A stretch of DNA of 64,000 bases from DAOLCO01 sp964612555 (GTDB lineage Bacteria > Bdellovibrionota_C > UBA2361 > SZUA-149 > DAOLCO01): NCBI GenBank assembly GCA_964612555.1, contig CAZTBW010000002.1, positions 62,001 through 126,000 of the forward strand, given 5' to 3'. Shown here one piece after another: positions 24,868-33,458 of the stretch (position 1 is its first letter; every line of letters starts with the position of its first letter). A program made the translations under genes and the position numbers. The notes under the pieces were generated by a model. It worked only from the letters and a program-made list of their open reading frames with translations, did no database searches and had not been told where the DNA came from.

Positions 24868-26694
24868 TTATACCGTTATGCCTAGTTCACTGTTCCATTC
24901 TTTTTGAAGCGTGGTGAGTTCATCACCTACGACACTGAAGTTCTCTCTTCCCCCTCTTCCATCGAGTATGATTCCAACTTCTCCCCCCTCAATCTGTGCA
25001 GTAAACACCTTACCCGCACCTGCCCCAAAGTTCAGATCTTTTCGTCTTGGGCGTATTGTTATCTCGCAGGATTCCTCTGTTCCAAGAGGAATTTTTCTTA
25101 TGGAGAGACCTTTCAGACGGACTCGAATCCCGGTTGAGAGCTCAATATCAGCAAGTGGTTCCCCCGGTTTAATACTTTTTCTGGTCTTTTTATGACTTAT
25201 CACTGTTCCAAGAGGGATGATGCAGCTTGAAAAAAGTACCTCAAGTGCCGCCTCTTCATGGTACTGAGAAAAAACACCCAGGTGGGGGAGCATGAAAATG
25301 GAATCGACTCCCAATTTTGTTATCCCTTCAGGTTCAAAACTGTCTATGAGCATCAAAGCGGCACTTGCACGAAGAGGTGCATGGCTGAGCACTCCTCCGG
25401 AACCAAGAATAAAATCAACTCCAAAAATATCAAACTCGTCGTGGCTCTGGTGTCGAAATGTTTTTCCAATATCCTGTACTTCACGAGCACCTTCTATTTT
25501 TTCGCTAAGTTGTTTATGGTGTTCAAAAGAAAGCCTGAGCGCTTCTCTTGCTACGGCGTGTTCGATGTGCAGTTCCTGAAGGGTCTGAGGAATGGTGGTT
25601 GGGCGGTACATCTTGTTCCAGAGGGCGTCCCGGAGTTCATCTTCAGAAAGATTAAAAGGAAGCCAGCGCTGTACTTTTTTGCTTCCCGCAACTTCTATGA
25701 CATTACCAACTGAATAACTCATACCGAGATTGGCGCTGACAGTTCTATGTACGGGAAGAAATCCCTCAGCTTCTTTTCTGATAGAGAAAATATCGGTGGT
25801 AGCTCCCCCAATATCAACTGCAATGATTGAAGTATCCAGTTTCTTTGCGGCAACTTCGATCATTTTTGAAACTGCTACCGGAGTCGGCATGATGTCCCCA
25901 TCTACCCAGCTTGTAAGTGTGCTGTAGCCAGGAGCCTGACTCATTACGTGTTCAAGAAAAACATCGTGAATTGATTCTCGTGCGGGTTTAAGATTTTCAG
26001 TGTCAACCTGTGGACGAATATTGGGGACTGATTTGAAGTCAAATTCGTTTGAAAGCAGTTCAAGGAATTCTTTAGAAAGGTTTTGGTTACCCGCATAAAT
26101 TACAGGAACTTTGGTACCCTCGCCAAAACGGGGTTTTGGTTCAGCAAGAAGCAGGATCTCTGCAAGTTCCCTTACCTGCTCTTTTGCACCCCCATCACTT
26201 CCCCCTGTTAAAAGAATGATGTCCGGGCGGAGCTCCCTGATTTTTTCTGCCTGAAGGTACGCCGGTGTTTCATCATCAAGACAGATTCGTGCAAGAACTA
26301 TCGCACCTGCCCCAAGTGCTGCTCGTTCGGCGCTTTTTCCGGTAATCTGGGATACTAGACCAAGTACCACCATCTGAAGCCCACCCCCGGCAGAACTTGT
26401 GGAGAAATAGTGGTCAATGCTTCCCCCGGTGTTTTTTCTGAGAATCTCGGCATGGGGAGATTGCTTGCAGAGCCCTTTGCGGTCTGCCATTAATTCAAGA
26501 GAACTGAGTGCATTTATTACCCCGATGGTAACATCTGCAACGGGTTTTTCTACAGTAGTGGGAGCTTCTGCCCGGTATGTTTGTCGCCAGCCAGATTCTG
26601 TTTTCTCAAACCAGACTGCTTTTGTTGTAGTTGACCCACAATCTGTTACGACCACAGAGTTCATGTTTTCAGGAGAAAAAGAAGTGCTGTTCAT
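24868..26694 (-). CDS. GlmL/MutL-family ASKHA ATPase-like protein
   Basis: The 608-residue protein has the ASKHA nucleotide-binding motifs: DCGSTTTKAVWF (phosphate-1, about 18-29), ILLTGGSDGGAKEQV, IIAVDIGGATTDIFSI (phosphate-2, about 293-308) and ILGSGGVLSHAP (adenosine). NTGGSIDHYFSTSSAGGGLQMVVLG is a family marker. Named members (GlmL) accompany B12-dependent glutamate mutase, probably as a reactivation or assembly factor, but no mutase subunit is in this window. The start overlaps the previous stop by four bases (ATGA). All sister genes upstream code for membrane-type proteins, so a role in a membrane complex is inferred. Confidence 0.88.
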   Translation of the reverse strand: MNSTSFSPENMNSVVVTDCGSTTTKAVWFEKTESGWRQTYRAEAPTTVEKPVADVTIGVINALSSLELMADRKGLCKQSPHAEILRKNTGGSIDHYFSTSSAGGGLQMVVLGLVSQITGKSAERAALGAGAIVLARICLDDETPAYLQAEKIRELRPDIILLTGGSDGGAKEQVRELAEILLLAEPKPRFGEGTKVPVIYAGNQNLSKEFLELLSNEFDFKSVPNIRPQVDTENLKPARESIHDVFLEHVMSQAPGYSTLTSWVDGDIMPTPVAVSKMIEVAAKKLDTSIIAVDIGGATTDIFSIRKEAEGFLPVHRTVSANLGMSYSVGNVIEVAGSKKVQRWLPFNLSEDELRDALWNKMYRPTTIPQTLQELHIEHAVAREALRLSFEHHKQLSEKIEGAREVQDIGKTFRHQSHDEFDIFGVDFILGSGGVLSHAPLRASAALMLIDSFEPEGITKLGVDSIFMLPHLGVFSQYHEEAALEVLFSSCIIPLGTVISHKKTRKSIKPGEPLADIELSTGIRVRLKGLSIRKIPLGTEESCEITIRPRRKDLNFGAGAGKVFTAQIEGGEVGIILDGRGGRENFSVVGDELTTLQKEWNSELGITV

Positions 26695-27401
26695 AGTAGC
26701 TTTTCTCCGGCTTCCATGAGTGTGCTGAACCAGGTGTTACTCAGAAAATCCAGCCGTTCAACAAGCAGTGCCATACGAGCCATCATGGTAGAACCAAAGG
26801 TTGCCCCAAAACATGCCATCATAAGTAATCGACCAAGGGTGCTGATTTTCTGTACGGTCTTTGACTCGGAACTTCTAAAAGTAAAAAAGAAATACATAAA
26901 TGCAGAAAAAAGAGTAACCAGAAAGAATACATTGGAAAGAGAAAGAAACAGTGCTTCCTGACTCATGTCGCGTGAAAAATACAAGGGTCTGAAGCTGTCA
27001 TATATCTGGGGCATGAGTTCAACAAAGATTCCTTTAAAGGCAAACCCTCCGGCGCAACCAAGTTGAAAAGAAATTACCAACTGTGCCAGGTGGCGGTATT
27101 TGCTTGAATACATGGTATAGTACAGTAGTGAAAACAGGGCAGGGATGAGATACCAAAGGTACCAGGACTGATACTCTCCAAACTGGGTTCCATCAGGAAG
27201 GTGTAAGACTTCATATCCGAACATGCTGCGATATATGCGAGGCCATAAAAAATCCTCACAGACTTTTACCAATCCCCATGCAGTGGCAATTCCGATAAAT
27301 ATATGCTCAAAGGAGCGGTAAAAAATATTTTCCCGGTACAGAAAGCTGTAAATTGCAAGAGTGGCTATCCCTGCCAGTGCAATCTGAATAAACTCAATCA
27401 T
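26691..27401 (-). CDS. polytopic membrane protein of the GlmL-like operon
   Basis: The 236-residue product has about six membrane segments (near 5-22, 28-45, 83-100, 108-125, 148-170, 190-210). Charged landmarks are FYRSFEHIFIGIATAWG near the first pair and SSKYRHLAQLVISFQLGCAGGFAFKGIFVELMPQ in the middle. It overlaps the next gene (303 aa, upstream) by eight bases and the GlmL-like gene by four. No known transporter or enzyme motif is visible. Confidence 0.78.
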   Translation of the reverse strand: MIEFIQIALAGIATLAIYSFLYRENIFYRSFEHIFIGIATAWGLVKVCEDFLWPRIYRSMFGYEVLHLPDGTQFGEYQSWYLWYLIPALFSLLYYTMYSSKYRHLAQLVISFQLGCAGGFAFKGIFVELMPQIYDSFRPLYFSRDMSQEALFLSLSNVFFLVTLFSAFMYFFFTFRSSESKTVQKISTLGRLLMMACFGATFGSTMMARMALLVERLDFLSNTWFSTLMEAGEKLL

Positions 27402-28305
27402 GCACGCCTCCTCTTTTTGAGCCCCTCTTTCTGATCCACTGTATAGCCAGGGTGAGGTTTCCGATTATTACCAGTGCCACCACCAGTATTTGTGCAAATG
27501 AGGTGCCGGTGTTAATCCTCTGAGCGGAGTCAATTTTGCGATCTTGAAATACGGTGTTTAACCTGTGTTCGTACCAGGCAGCACCTGCAATTCCTTCAAA
27601 CAGTCCGTGCATCTGACCTGAAGCATAGTACATATAGGCATCGGGAATGGTAATGGAAGTGCATCCGTGAAGCATGACAGGAATATGCCCTTTGACCTGA
27701 AAAAATTGAAGCCAGGCAGAAAACGTACCAACTAAACCGGTGATCTGAACCAAACTACGTACATCCTTGATGCTTTTTAATGATTGCATGATCGGAAGTT
27801 CAGAGAGGACATTTCCAGAAGCATCTGTTTTCAGATGAGCCCACCAGTCTTTTGATCGGGCAAGGCTTTGTACTTCCATAAATCCTCCCGGGAGATAACC
27901 AAAATTTACCCAGTCGGTGCCATAACTCCAGGTTTCATCTGGCATTTCTTCTTTAAGTTCCTTGATAATTTCCAGTGGCAGTTCTTGCAGAAAGGGGGAT
28001 GCCAGAACATAAATACTGGTAAGGGCGAAGGGAATTCTTTTTCTAAGCAGGTGTTCGATCATCAACTTTGCCTGAGGTCTGTTCTCTGCTGCGGTGCCGG
28101 GTCCGAAATCAAGTGCAAGGACAATTATAGCCCCGGCATTTTCTTTTGGCGCATTTTCTTTTGGTTCTTCTTCAATGTAGTTGAACACTGCATCGGCAGT
28201 ACCCAGCGGGGCAGGAGGAAGTTTCATTCCAAGTACTATTGGAGGGAGCAGGCAAAGGATAACCAAAAGGAAAACAATTCTGCGTTCTTTAGTGTTTATT
28301 TCCAT
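27394..28305 (-). CDS. bitopic protein with a conserved extracytoplasmic domain, GlmL-like operon
   Basis: The 303-residue product has membrane segments at about 9-26 and 268-288. The domain between them should lie outside the cytoplasm. It opens with IVLALDFGPGTAAENRPQAK, then LMIEHLLRKRIPFALTSIYV, YGTDWVNFGYLPGG and MLHGCTSITIPDAYMYY. The strand-loop pattern looks Rossmann-like, but no catalytic motif could be named. It lies eleven bases after the 353-aa gene and overlaps the next by eight. Similar proteins appear in other bacteria next to GlmL-like and DUF6754 genes, as far as I recall, without an assigned function. Confidence 0.75.
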   Translation of the reverse strand: MEINTKERRIVFLLVILCLLPPIVLGMKLPPAPLGTADAVFNYIEEEPKENAPKENAGAIIVLALDFGPGTAAENRPQAKLMIEHLLRKRIPFALTSIYVLASPFLQELPLEIIKELKEEMPDETWSYGTDWVNFGYLPGGFMEVQSLARSKDWWAHLKTDASGNVLSELPIMQSLKSIKDVRSLVQITGLVGTFSAWLQFFQVKGHIPVMLHGCTSITIPDAYMYYASGQMHGLFEGIAGAAWYEHRLNTVFQDRKIDSAQRINTGTSFAQILVVALVIIGNLTLAIQWIRKRGSKRGGVHD

Positions 28306-28316
28306 TACCGCATATC

Positions 28317-29378
28317 CTACTTCGATGAAATTGGATTCTTATCAATGGATAACCACATACGAACCGCAATGCTTAAACCTGCCACTGCCGAGCTGAAATA
28401 GATGGCACGCATTGCGGGAGTGGAGAGATATTGCATAAGCCAGAGCCGTACTGCCGGTAGTTCTGAAGAAAGGTATAGGACTCCCTGAGGGATTTGCCCA
28501 AGGATGACTACAAAGGCTGCGCACATCATGATTCCCGATTCCAGTGAGCGTACCTTAAATGAGCGATATGCTGCATATGCTATATAAAAAGCAAGAAGAG
28601 AAAACATGGAGAGCCCAAGCGGAAAGAACAGCCCGTGGATAATAATTTTCTCTATTTTTTTGCTGTATCCTTCCTGTTGTATTCGCTCAGCTTCTGCAAG
28701 GTTTGCTGCTCTGAAAATAGAAAGCTCTGTAATTACTTCAGTAAGGGTATGTATGATAAATTGTGCTTCCGGATTTTGAGGTGTTGCTTCAGGCTCTGAA
28801 TCTGTTTGAATATCTACCTGTGGCATTTCTATCTGTAAATCAGAAGGGGGTCTATCCAGAGTGGAAGAAAGTTCTGAGAAGAAATTTCTATATTCTGAAG
28901 AGGTAGCACCCGCGGGAAGATTTTTTTGAGCTTGCAGAATCTCAATATTTTTTTTGACTTTTGCCCGCAGTTCATAGAGTGCTTCTATTTCCGTATTTTC
29001 TTTTGCCAGTTCCTGTTTGGTGTAATTCATCAGGGCAAGTGTGGTGTTCCATGAAGCCTGGCGTGTTTCGTTCTGGTACCAGCTATGTAGAAGAACAACC
29101 AGGGTTCCAAGAAAGCTGAACAGTAAAAAAAACGACACGAGAGCACCTTTTGATTTTCTGAGAATAGCCCTTCCGTGTACCATGCAAAGATTAATCACTC
29201 CAAGCCCGACCGCCATGGTTGAAATTAACACCACTCCGCGGGTTATTTCCTGATGGTATTTGCCAAGGGTGAAATTACCCAGGGTGCCGGGAAGTGGAAC
29301 CGTCTCGGGAAGCAGAAATTCCAGAAAAAAGTAAAGTCCACCAAGGAATGTCAGAACAGGGGTAAGTAGTTTTGTCAT
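28317..29378 (-). CDS. membrane protein with a long coiled coil, GlmL-like operon
   Basis: The 353-residue product has three N-terminal membrane segments (about 5-20, 48-66, 83-103), then a helical coiled-coil region (about 118-165: ELAKENTEIEALYELRAKVKK), a Pro/Glu-rich linker (about 180-215) and three C-terminal membrane segments (about 250-270, 283-305, 322-343). The soluble middle probably faces one side as an assembly arm. It is spaced 12 bases from the DUF6754-type gene and 11 bases from the 303-aa gene. No family was recognised. Confidence 0.75.
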   Translation of the reverse strand: MTKLLTPVLTFLGGLYFFLEFLLPETVPLPGTLGNFTLGKYHQEITRGVVLISTMAVGLGVINLCMVHGRAILRKSKGALVSFFLLFSFLGTLVVLLHSWYQNETRQASWNTTLALMNYTKQELAKENTEIEALYELRAKVKKNIEILQAQKNLPAGATSSEYRNFFSELSSTLDRPPSDLQIEMPQVDIQTDSEPEATPQNPEAQFIIHTLTEVITELSIFRAANLAEAERIQQEGYSKKIEKIIIHGLFFPLGLSMFSLLAFYIAYAAYRSFKVRSLESGIMMCAAFVVILGQIPQGVLYLSSELPAVRLWLMQYLSTPAMRAIYFSSAVAGLSIAVRMWLSIDKNPISSK

Positions 29379-29390
29379 ACGTAGTAATGT

Positions 29391-30197
29391 TTAACCTGAA
29401 AATGCTTCCCAGTCTGTAGAAAAAAATGTTTTAAGTAGGGATGGAGAAATTGACCCTATTCCGTATGCGGACATGCTTTCAATCAGTACTCCAAGTAGAA
29501 CAAGTATGAGAATGAAGAGTTTTGCAAAGTCCTGCCCTCTCATGCTGCCAAGTTGTGTTGGTTCTTTACTTAAATAGGCACTTGCTGCATATACCTCCTC
29601 TCCCAGTAGCGTGTAGTCACAGGAGGTAATGAAGAAAGGAATTTGTTCATTTGAAATAGTTCCAGCAATTTGCATTGCCCCGACCTGTTGTCCTGATTCT
29701 GCGAGGATGAGAGATTCTGCGGCAAAACTTCCAAAGAGAAACGCAGCACCCGGTTTTTCCCGATGCATGATTCCCTGATAGCCGGATGCATAGGCAAGTT
29801 GATCAGGAGAAAGAAAACGCACTTGAGACGCTTCGTAGTGAGAAAGTCTGCCTTTACTCTGATACGCATTTTGAAGTGTGGCATCAATCAAGGCAAGGGC
29901 TTCGGGGTCTTTTTCAGGGACAATGATAGTTGAGCGCAGCGTTGCAACTTTTTCAGCAATATGATGCAGGATGCCAAGACACGCAAAGAATAAAGGGCTT
30001 ACCGGAGTCATCCCTGTAGAAAAGCAGAGAGGTCTTCCGTCTTCAGTGGAGCGTCCAATTGCCGCATCGATTTCATCAATACCCCGAATCCGTCGTAGAA
30101 AAAATGTAGCACCCTTTTTTGCTCTTGAAATGTAATAGAGCACCGGACCGATAAAGAGTATAATAAGTATAAGAATGCCCGGAGTAGCATGTTCCAT
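29391..30197 (-). CDS. DUF6754-type membrane protein
   Basis: The 268-residue product has an N-terminal membrane segment (about 7-24) and another near the C-terminus (about 225-245). The intervening domain contains RRIRGIDEIDAAIGRSTEDGRPLCFSTG, the block I associate with DUF6754, and GAAFLFGSFAAESLILAESGQQVGAMQIAGT plus SCDYTLLGEEVYAASAYLS. It begins three bases after the 88-aa gene. Function unknown. The identification with DUF6754 is from memory of the motif and should be checked by a profile search. Confidence 0.7.
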   Translation of the reverse strand: MEHATPGILILIILFIGPVLYYISRAKKGATFFLRRIRGIDEIDAAIGRSTEDGRPLCFSTGMTPVSPLFFACLGILHHIAEKVATLRSTIIVPEKDPEALALIDATLQNAYQSKGRLSHYEASQVRFLSPDQLAYASGYQGIMHREKPGAAFLFGSFAAESLILAESGQQVGAMQIAGTISNEQIPFFITSCDYTLLGEEVYAASAYLSKEPTQLGSMRGQDFAKLFILILVLLGVLIESMSAYGIGSISPSLLKTFFSTDWEAFSG

Positions 30198-30200
30198 AAC

Positions 30201-30467
30201 TCAGACTTCTTCCCTTCTTAGCTCTTCAATGAATTGTTCTCTGAGATGCGGATGTTCGTATAGAGAGTGCAGGGTGGAACGAAAGTTTGATGAAGTAAAT
30301 GGCAAGATAAAAGGTTCAGTGCAGAGAAAGATTGAATATAAAATGGTAAACGCCGGTATATGACTTTCAAAAAGAAGAGATGCCGGTTCTTTCAGACCAC
30401 TTGTGCGAATCTTGTTTGCGAGATTGCTGACTGCTATTGATGAAAGTGGTACTTCTGTGTTTTGCAT
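30201..30467 (-). CDS. small protein, first gene of the GlmL-like operon
   Basis: The 88-residue product has a hydrophobic segment (about 34-56, HIPAFTILYSIFLCTEPFIL) between polar ends, so it could be a small membrane protein. The C-terminus is Glu/Arg-rich (REQFIEELRREEV). The ATG lies just downstream of a 426-base AT-rich region that probably holds the operon promoter. The three-base gap to the DUF6754-type gene supports it as a real gene. No family was recognised. Confidence 0.6.
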   Translation of the reverse strand: MQNTEVPLSSIAVSNLANKIRTSGLKEPASLLFESHIPAFTILYSIFLCTEPFILPFTSSNFRSTLHSLYEHPHLREQFIEELRREEV

Positions 30468-30893
30468 TGGTGAAAAGAAATCTGTCTATATATTTCTGTA
30501 CGTGTCAGTATTGATATTGATGCATGCTAATCATTCAGGGTGCGATTAGATTTGCACATAATTCCTTAAACTAACAAGAAAAAAATCCATTTGACGTAAG
30601 CGGTTAACTCTCTTATTAGTGGCACTGCGTGGTCTACGTATTGGCGTTAAGCGAAAGGCCCCCTCAGGGGGTCCCTTTTGGGGGTGAATACATTAAGCGT
30701 TCAAAAGAACTGCATTCTCACGATTAGTGAGGATGGCAATATTGGGTTCGGCTAACGAGGTATATACATATTAAATATGGGATTTTCGAGCACTTTACCC
30801 AGCTTCTTGAACGCTTTCTATTTGACTAAGATTGAAAAAGACATAAGAATAGTCAAATACGTAGTACACATATCTAGGAGGGGTTTCTGAGTT
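30468..30893. promoter_or_regulatory. 426-base divergent region between the GlmL-like operon and the bactofilin gene
   Basis: No gene was seen. A G/C-rich hairpin lies at 30654-30679 (AAAGG-CCCCCT pairing with AGGGGG-TCCCTTT) followed by TTTT on the plus strand. A short CTAATC/GATTAG inverted repeat lies near 30530-30550. AGGAGG at about 30876 serves as the bactofilin ribosome site. The operon promoter should be here but could not be assigned. Confidence 0.4.
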
Positions 30894-31733
30894 ATGATTT
30901 TTGGAAAGGGAAAAAAAGAGACAGAGCAAAGTCCGTTTAAAAGACCACTTGAGAGTGCTGCCATTAACAGATGGCGCTCAGTTGATCGAAGCAAGAAGGA
31001 AGAAACCGAGGAGAATACCAAGGAAATATCTTTTGGCTTTACCACAAAGGAGCACAGGTTTACCGAATTTGCTGAAGACCCAACCCTATTTTCTCTTGAT
31101 GAGGTAGCACCTTCGGTGGAGAACACTGTAGCGGATGCTCTGGATTTTGAGCATAATGCTTTTGAAGGTGATACTGATGAATACACTGCTGATGAATATG
31201 CTACTGGGGAAGAGAACGCAGAAATCGTATTGAATCTTTCTACTGTTATTGAAGAAGATTCGCTTGAGGTATTTCCTGAAGAGGAGGAGAGCATATCTCC
31301 GATGGAACTGGAAGAAGAGCCTCTGCAAATGCAGGCTCCCAAACCCCCGCGAGAACGAACCCCGACGGCTGATTTTTCATTATCGGTAGAGCAGGATATT
31401 TCAAATCGCTTTGGCACAAACCTTAAATCTGCCCTTGGTTCCGGTACTGTAATTGAGGGAATATTCAGCTTTGAAGATCCGGTAAAGATAGATGGTATTC
31501 TCAGGGGTGAGATCAAGTCCAGCAGTGCTCTTATTGTAGGACCAAAAGCAGAAGTTTCAGCAAAAATTCAGGTCGGCTCGCTTATAATTCTTGGCTCGGT
31601 GGAAGGGGACATAGAAGTGGAAGACCTTATCGAAGTCCGTAAAACCGGCTCTCTTGAAGGAGACATAGTCACTCGCCGTCTTGCTCTCGAAGAAGGGGGA
31701 ATATTCAGGGGGGCTTGTACGATGATTGATTAG
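30894..31733 (+). CDS. bactofilin with a long acidic N-terminal extension
   Basis: Bactofilins polymerise into cytoskeletal filaments that position wall enzymes, pili or chromosome partners. The beta-helical domain is residues about 172-279: GTVIEGIFSFEDPVKIDGILRGEI, ALIVGPKAEVSAKIQVGSLIILGSVEGDIEVEDLIEVRKTGSLEGDIVTRRLALEEGGIFRG. The first about 170 residues are low-complexity and very acidic (runs of E/D such as FPEEEESISPMELEEEP), far longer than the short tails of most bactofilins. They probably bind a partner rather than polymerise. It is divergent from the GlmL-like operon and convergent with an HD hydrolase gene. A strong AGGAGG site precedes the ATG. Confidence 0.9.
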   Translation: MIFGKGKKETEQSPFKRPLESAAINRWRSVDRSKKEETEENTKEISFGFTTKEHRFTEFAEDPTLFSLDEVAPSVENTVADALDFEHNAFEGDTDEYTADEYATGEENAEIVLNLSTVIEEDSLEVFPEEEESISPMELEEEPLQMQAPKPPRERTPTADFSLSVEQDISNRFGTNLKSALGSGTVIEGIFSFEDPVKIDGILRGEIKSSSALIVGPKAEVSAKIQVGSLIILGSVEGDIEVEDLIEVRKTGSLEGDIVTRRLALEEGGIFRGACTMID

Positions 31734-31773
31734 AGCACTTTAGTGTCTCACTTGAACGCAATATATCCTTTAC

Positions 31774-31806
31774 ATACTTCGGATTTCTCCAATAAATCCG
31801 AAGTAT
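31774..31806. terminator. perfect 13-base-pair bidirectional stem-loop after the bactofilin gene
   Basis: ATACTTCGGATTT at 31774-31786 pairs exactly with AAATCCGAAGTAT at 31794-31806 around a seven-base loop, in a convergent junction. Confidence 0.7.
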
Positions 31807-31871
31807 ATTTGGAGAAAACTTCTAATCCGTTAAAAAACAAGTAGCTTTTCTTTTCTCGCGTTACTTTAATA

Positions 31872-32438
31872 TTATCCGTGTATCTTTCCCCACCCTTCCT
31901 GCATTGCGGTAATTACATTCTGTATATGTTCTTCAAGAGGAACGCCCAGTCCTTCAACTCCGAGGTAAATATCCTCCCTTGAAACTCCTTTTGCAAATGC
32001 CTTGTCTTTCATTTTCTTTTTTACTGATTTTACTTCCAGATGTTCTATTGATTTGTCAGGGCGGACTAGTACGCTTGCATAGACAAGTCCGCTTAATTCA
32101 TCACAGGCAAAGAGGGTTTTAGCAAGAGCAGTGGTTCTTGGAATGCCGCTGTACAGGGCATGACCCATGATGGCTTCACACATGATCTCAGGGTATCCTT
32201 GTTTTCTGAGGATTGATACTCCTACGTAGGGGTGTCCATTTTCATTTGGTTCGGGGTATTTTTCGTAGTCAAAATCATGCAAGAGCCCCGTAATCCCCCA
32301 GAGTTCCTCATCTTCTCCGGATTTTCTTGCATGCCACCTCATACATGCTTCTACGCAAAGACAATGGCGGATTAATCCCTCACCTTTTATATACTCCTGT
32401 AATAGTGCAAGTGCTTGATCGCGTGATGCTAAAGTCAT
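31872..32438 (-). CDS. HD-domain hydrolase (HDIG type)
   Basis: The 188-residue product is a single HD domain. RHCLCVE gives H25, GLLHDFDYEKYP gives H54-D55, MGHALYSG gives H93 and CDELSG gives D113, the set of ligands expected for a two-metal phosphohydrolase. Such small proteins act on nucleotides or unknown phosphate esters in the cytoplasm. The following Lys-rich stretch (SVKKKMKDKAF) and DIYLGVEGLGVPLEEH are typical of this subfamily. It stands alone, facing the bactofilin gene. The substrate is unknown. Confidence 0.88.
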   Translation of the reverse strand: MTLASRDQALALLQEYIKGEGLIRHCLCVEACMRWHARKSGEDEELWGITGLLHDFDYEKYPEPNENGHPYVGVSILRKQGYPEIMCEAIMGHALYSGIPRTTALAKTLFACDELSGLVYASVLVRPDKSIEHLEVKSVKKKMKDKAFAKGVSREDIYLGVEGLGVPLEEHIQNVITAMQEGWGKIHG

Positions 32439-33037
32439 TATTATTGAAATCCTGCTCTGGTTTAATAAAACCGAGTATCTCCGATTATCCGGGACTTTTC
32501 AAATATCGTTCAAAATATCTTCAGCAGAAGGTACAAACTGCCTGTTTTGTCTACAAAGTGGAAATTTCTTCTTGTACTGCTTTTTAGGGAAATGTTGTTT
32601 AAGGCTTTGGTTTTAAACTAAGAAATATTCTTAGGGTGTGGTGTCAAAGCTTTGGCAAGAAAATTGCAAGGTATGACAGTATCTTACCAATGTATCAGAA
32701 TGTGATATGTTGGTAAATTCCCAGGTTGGGTGTGTTGTACGCTCACGGATGATGCGAGACTGATACCCCGGGTGTAGCGCTACTTGCTATTTCTGCCATA
32801 ACGTAAGTAGAGATGTCGGTACACTAAGGTATCATTTGCAGTGAAACCATTGCTTCCCTTTGTTCTGCTTTGTGATGGGGTGCGTGTTAGAGGTGGTGTA
32901 GGTAAGTGGCATCTGGATACATTTGGTGATCTGGGAGTCTTGAGTACATGGTCCTTTGCACGAGCTTTAATCGCACAGGCTTTTCTCATTACTCCATACT
33001 TACTGACCGTGTACATAGATTGTGGGGGATAAACATT
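32439..33037. other. 599-base gap, no convincing gene
   Basis: A 63-codon frame (32841-33032, +) and part of a minus-strand frame cross it, but neither has a ribosome site or a recognisable product. Short repeated bits (GGTAT..., CTTACCAA) occur. The last bases carry GGGGG before the next ATG. Promoters for both flanking genes are likely here. Confidence 0.45.
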
Positions 33038-33370
33038 ATGAAACCAATCGTTATAAAAAAACTTTTTCAGTCTATCAGTGATTTGGAATCTGCTATTGGA
33101 AAGGCAAGAGAGTCTTTTGTTACTCGAGGAGATGCAGGTAAAGAAGTACTTGATAGAATCAGACATTATGAAGATATTCTCACTAAACAGAAGAAACTGA
33201 TTACTTCTCTTTGTGAATATGCAATGAAAAATAACTGGCAGGAAGTAAATCGTCACGTAAAGTTAATCAATGCATACTCACTACTTATCAGAGACGATGC
33301 AAGGGAGCTCCTTTCTCCTGTACCACTGAGAAGTGTCACCACTGAAGTGGAAGTGGAGTATCTTTCCTAG
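33038..33370 (+). CDS. small helical protein of unknown function
   Basis: The 110-residue product is predicted to be mostly helical (DLESAIGKARESFVTRGDAGKEVLDRIRHYEDILTKQKKLI), with no signal, cysteine or membrane segment. The pattern resembles four-helix-bundle scaffold proteins. GGGGG about eight bases before the ATG at 33038 fixes this start; the frame is open further to 32948. It is followed by a perfect terminator palindrome. No family was recognised. Confidence 0.65.
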   Translation: MKPIVIKKLFQSISDLESAIGKARESFVTRGDAGKEVLDRIRHYEDILTKQKKLITSLCEYAMKNNWQEVNRHVKLINAYSLLIRDDARELLSPVPLRSVTTEVEVEYLS

Positions 33371-33401
33371 TTAAATTTTCGGATCATATATCTCATGGGA
33401 G

Positions 33402-33436
33402 AACGGCGGACACTATATAGTGTCCGCCGTTTTTTT
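33402..33436. terminator. perfect 30-base palindrome acting as a bidirectional terminator
   Basis: AACGGCGGACACTAT at 33402-33416 and its exact reverse complement at 33417-33431 meet without a loop and are followed by a T-run to 33436. It sits between the convergent 110-aa genes. Confidence 0.8.
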
Positions 33437-33458
33437 ATATATTTATTCAGAAAGGCAG

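Noticed and set aside
24868..26694. Calling the GlmL-like gene glmL of a glutamate mutase locus
   Set aside because: No glmE, glmS or corrinoid gene is near; only the family, not that function, is supported.
30818..31516. 232-codon minus-strand frame opposite the bactofilin gene
   Set aside because: Its Ser-rich, low-complexity product mirrors the acidic codons of the bactofilin tail, and it has no ribosome site; it is an antisense shadow.
31774..31806. Treating small stem-loops at convergent junctions as mobile elements
   Set aside because: They fit ordinary bidirectional terminators by size, position and flanking T/A runs.
32780..33256. 158-codon minus-strand frame
   Set aside because: It overlaps the 33038 gene, which has a ribosome site and terminator, and its product has no recognisable features.
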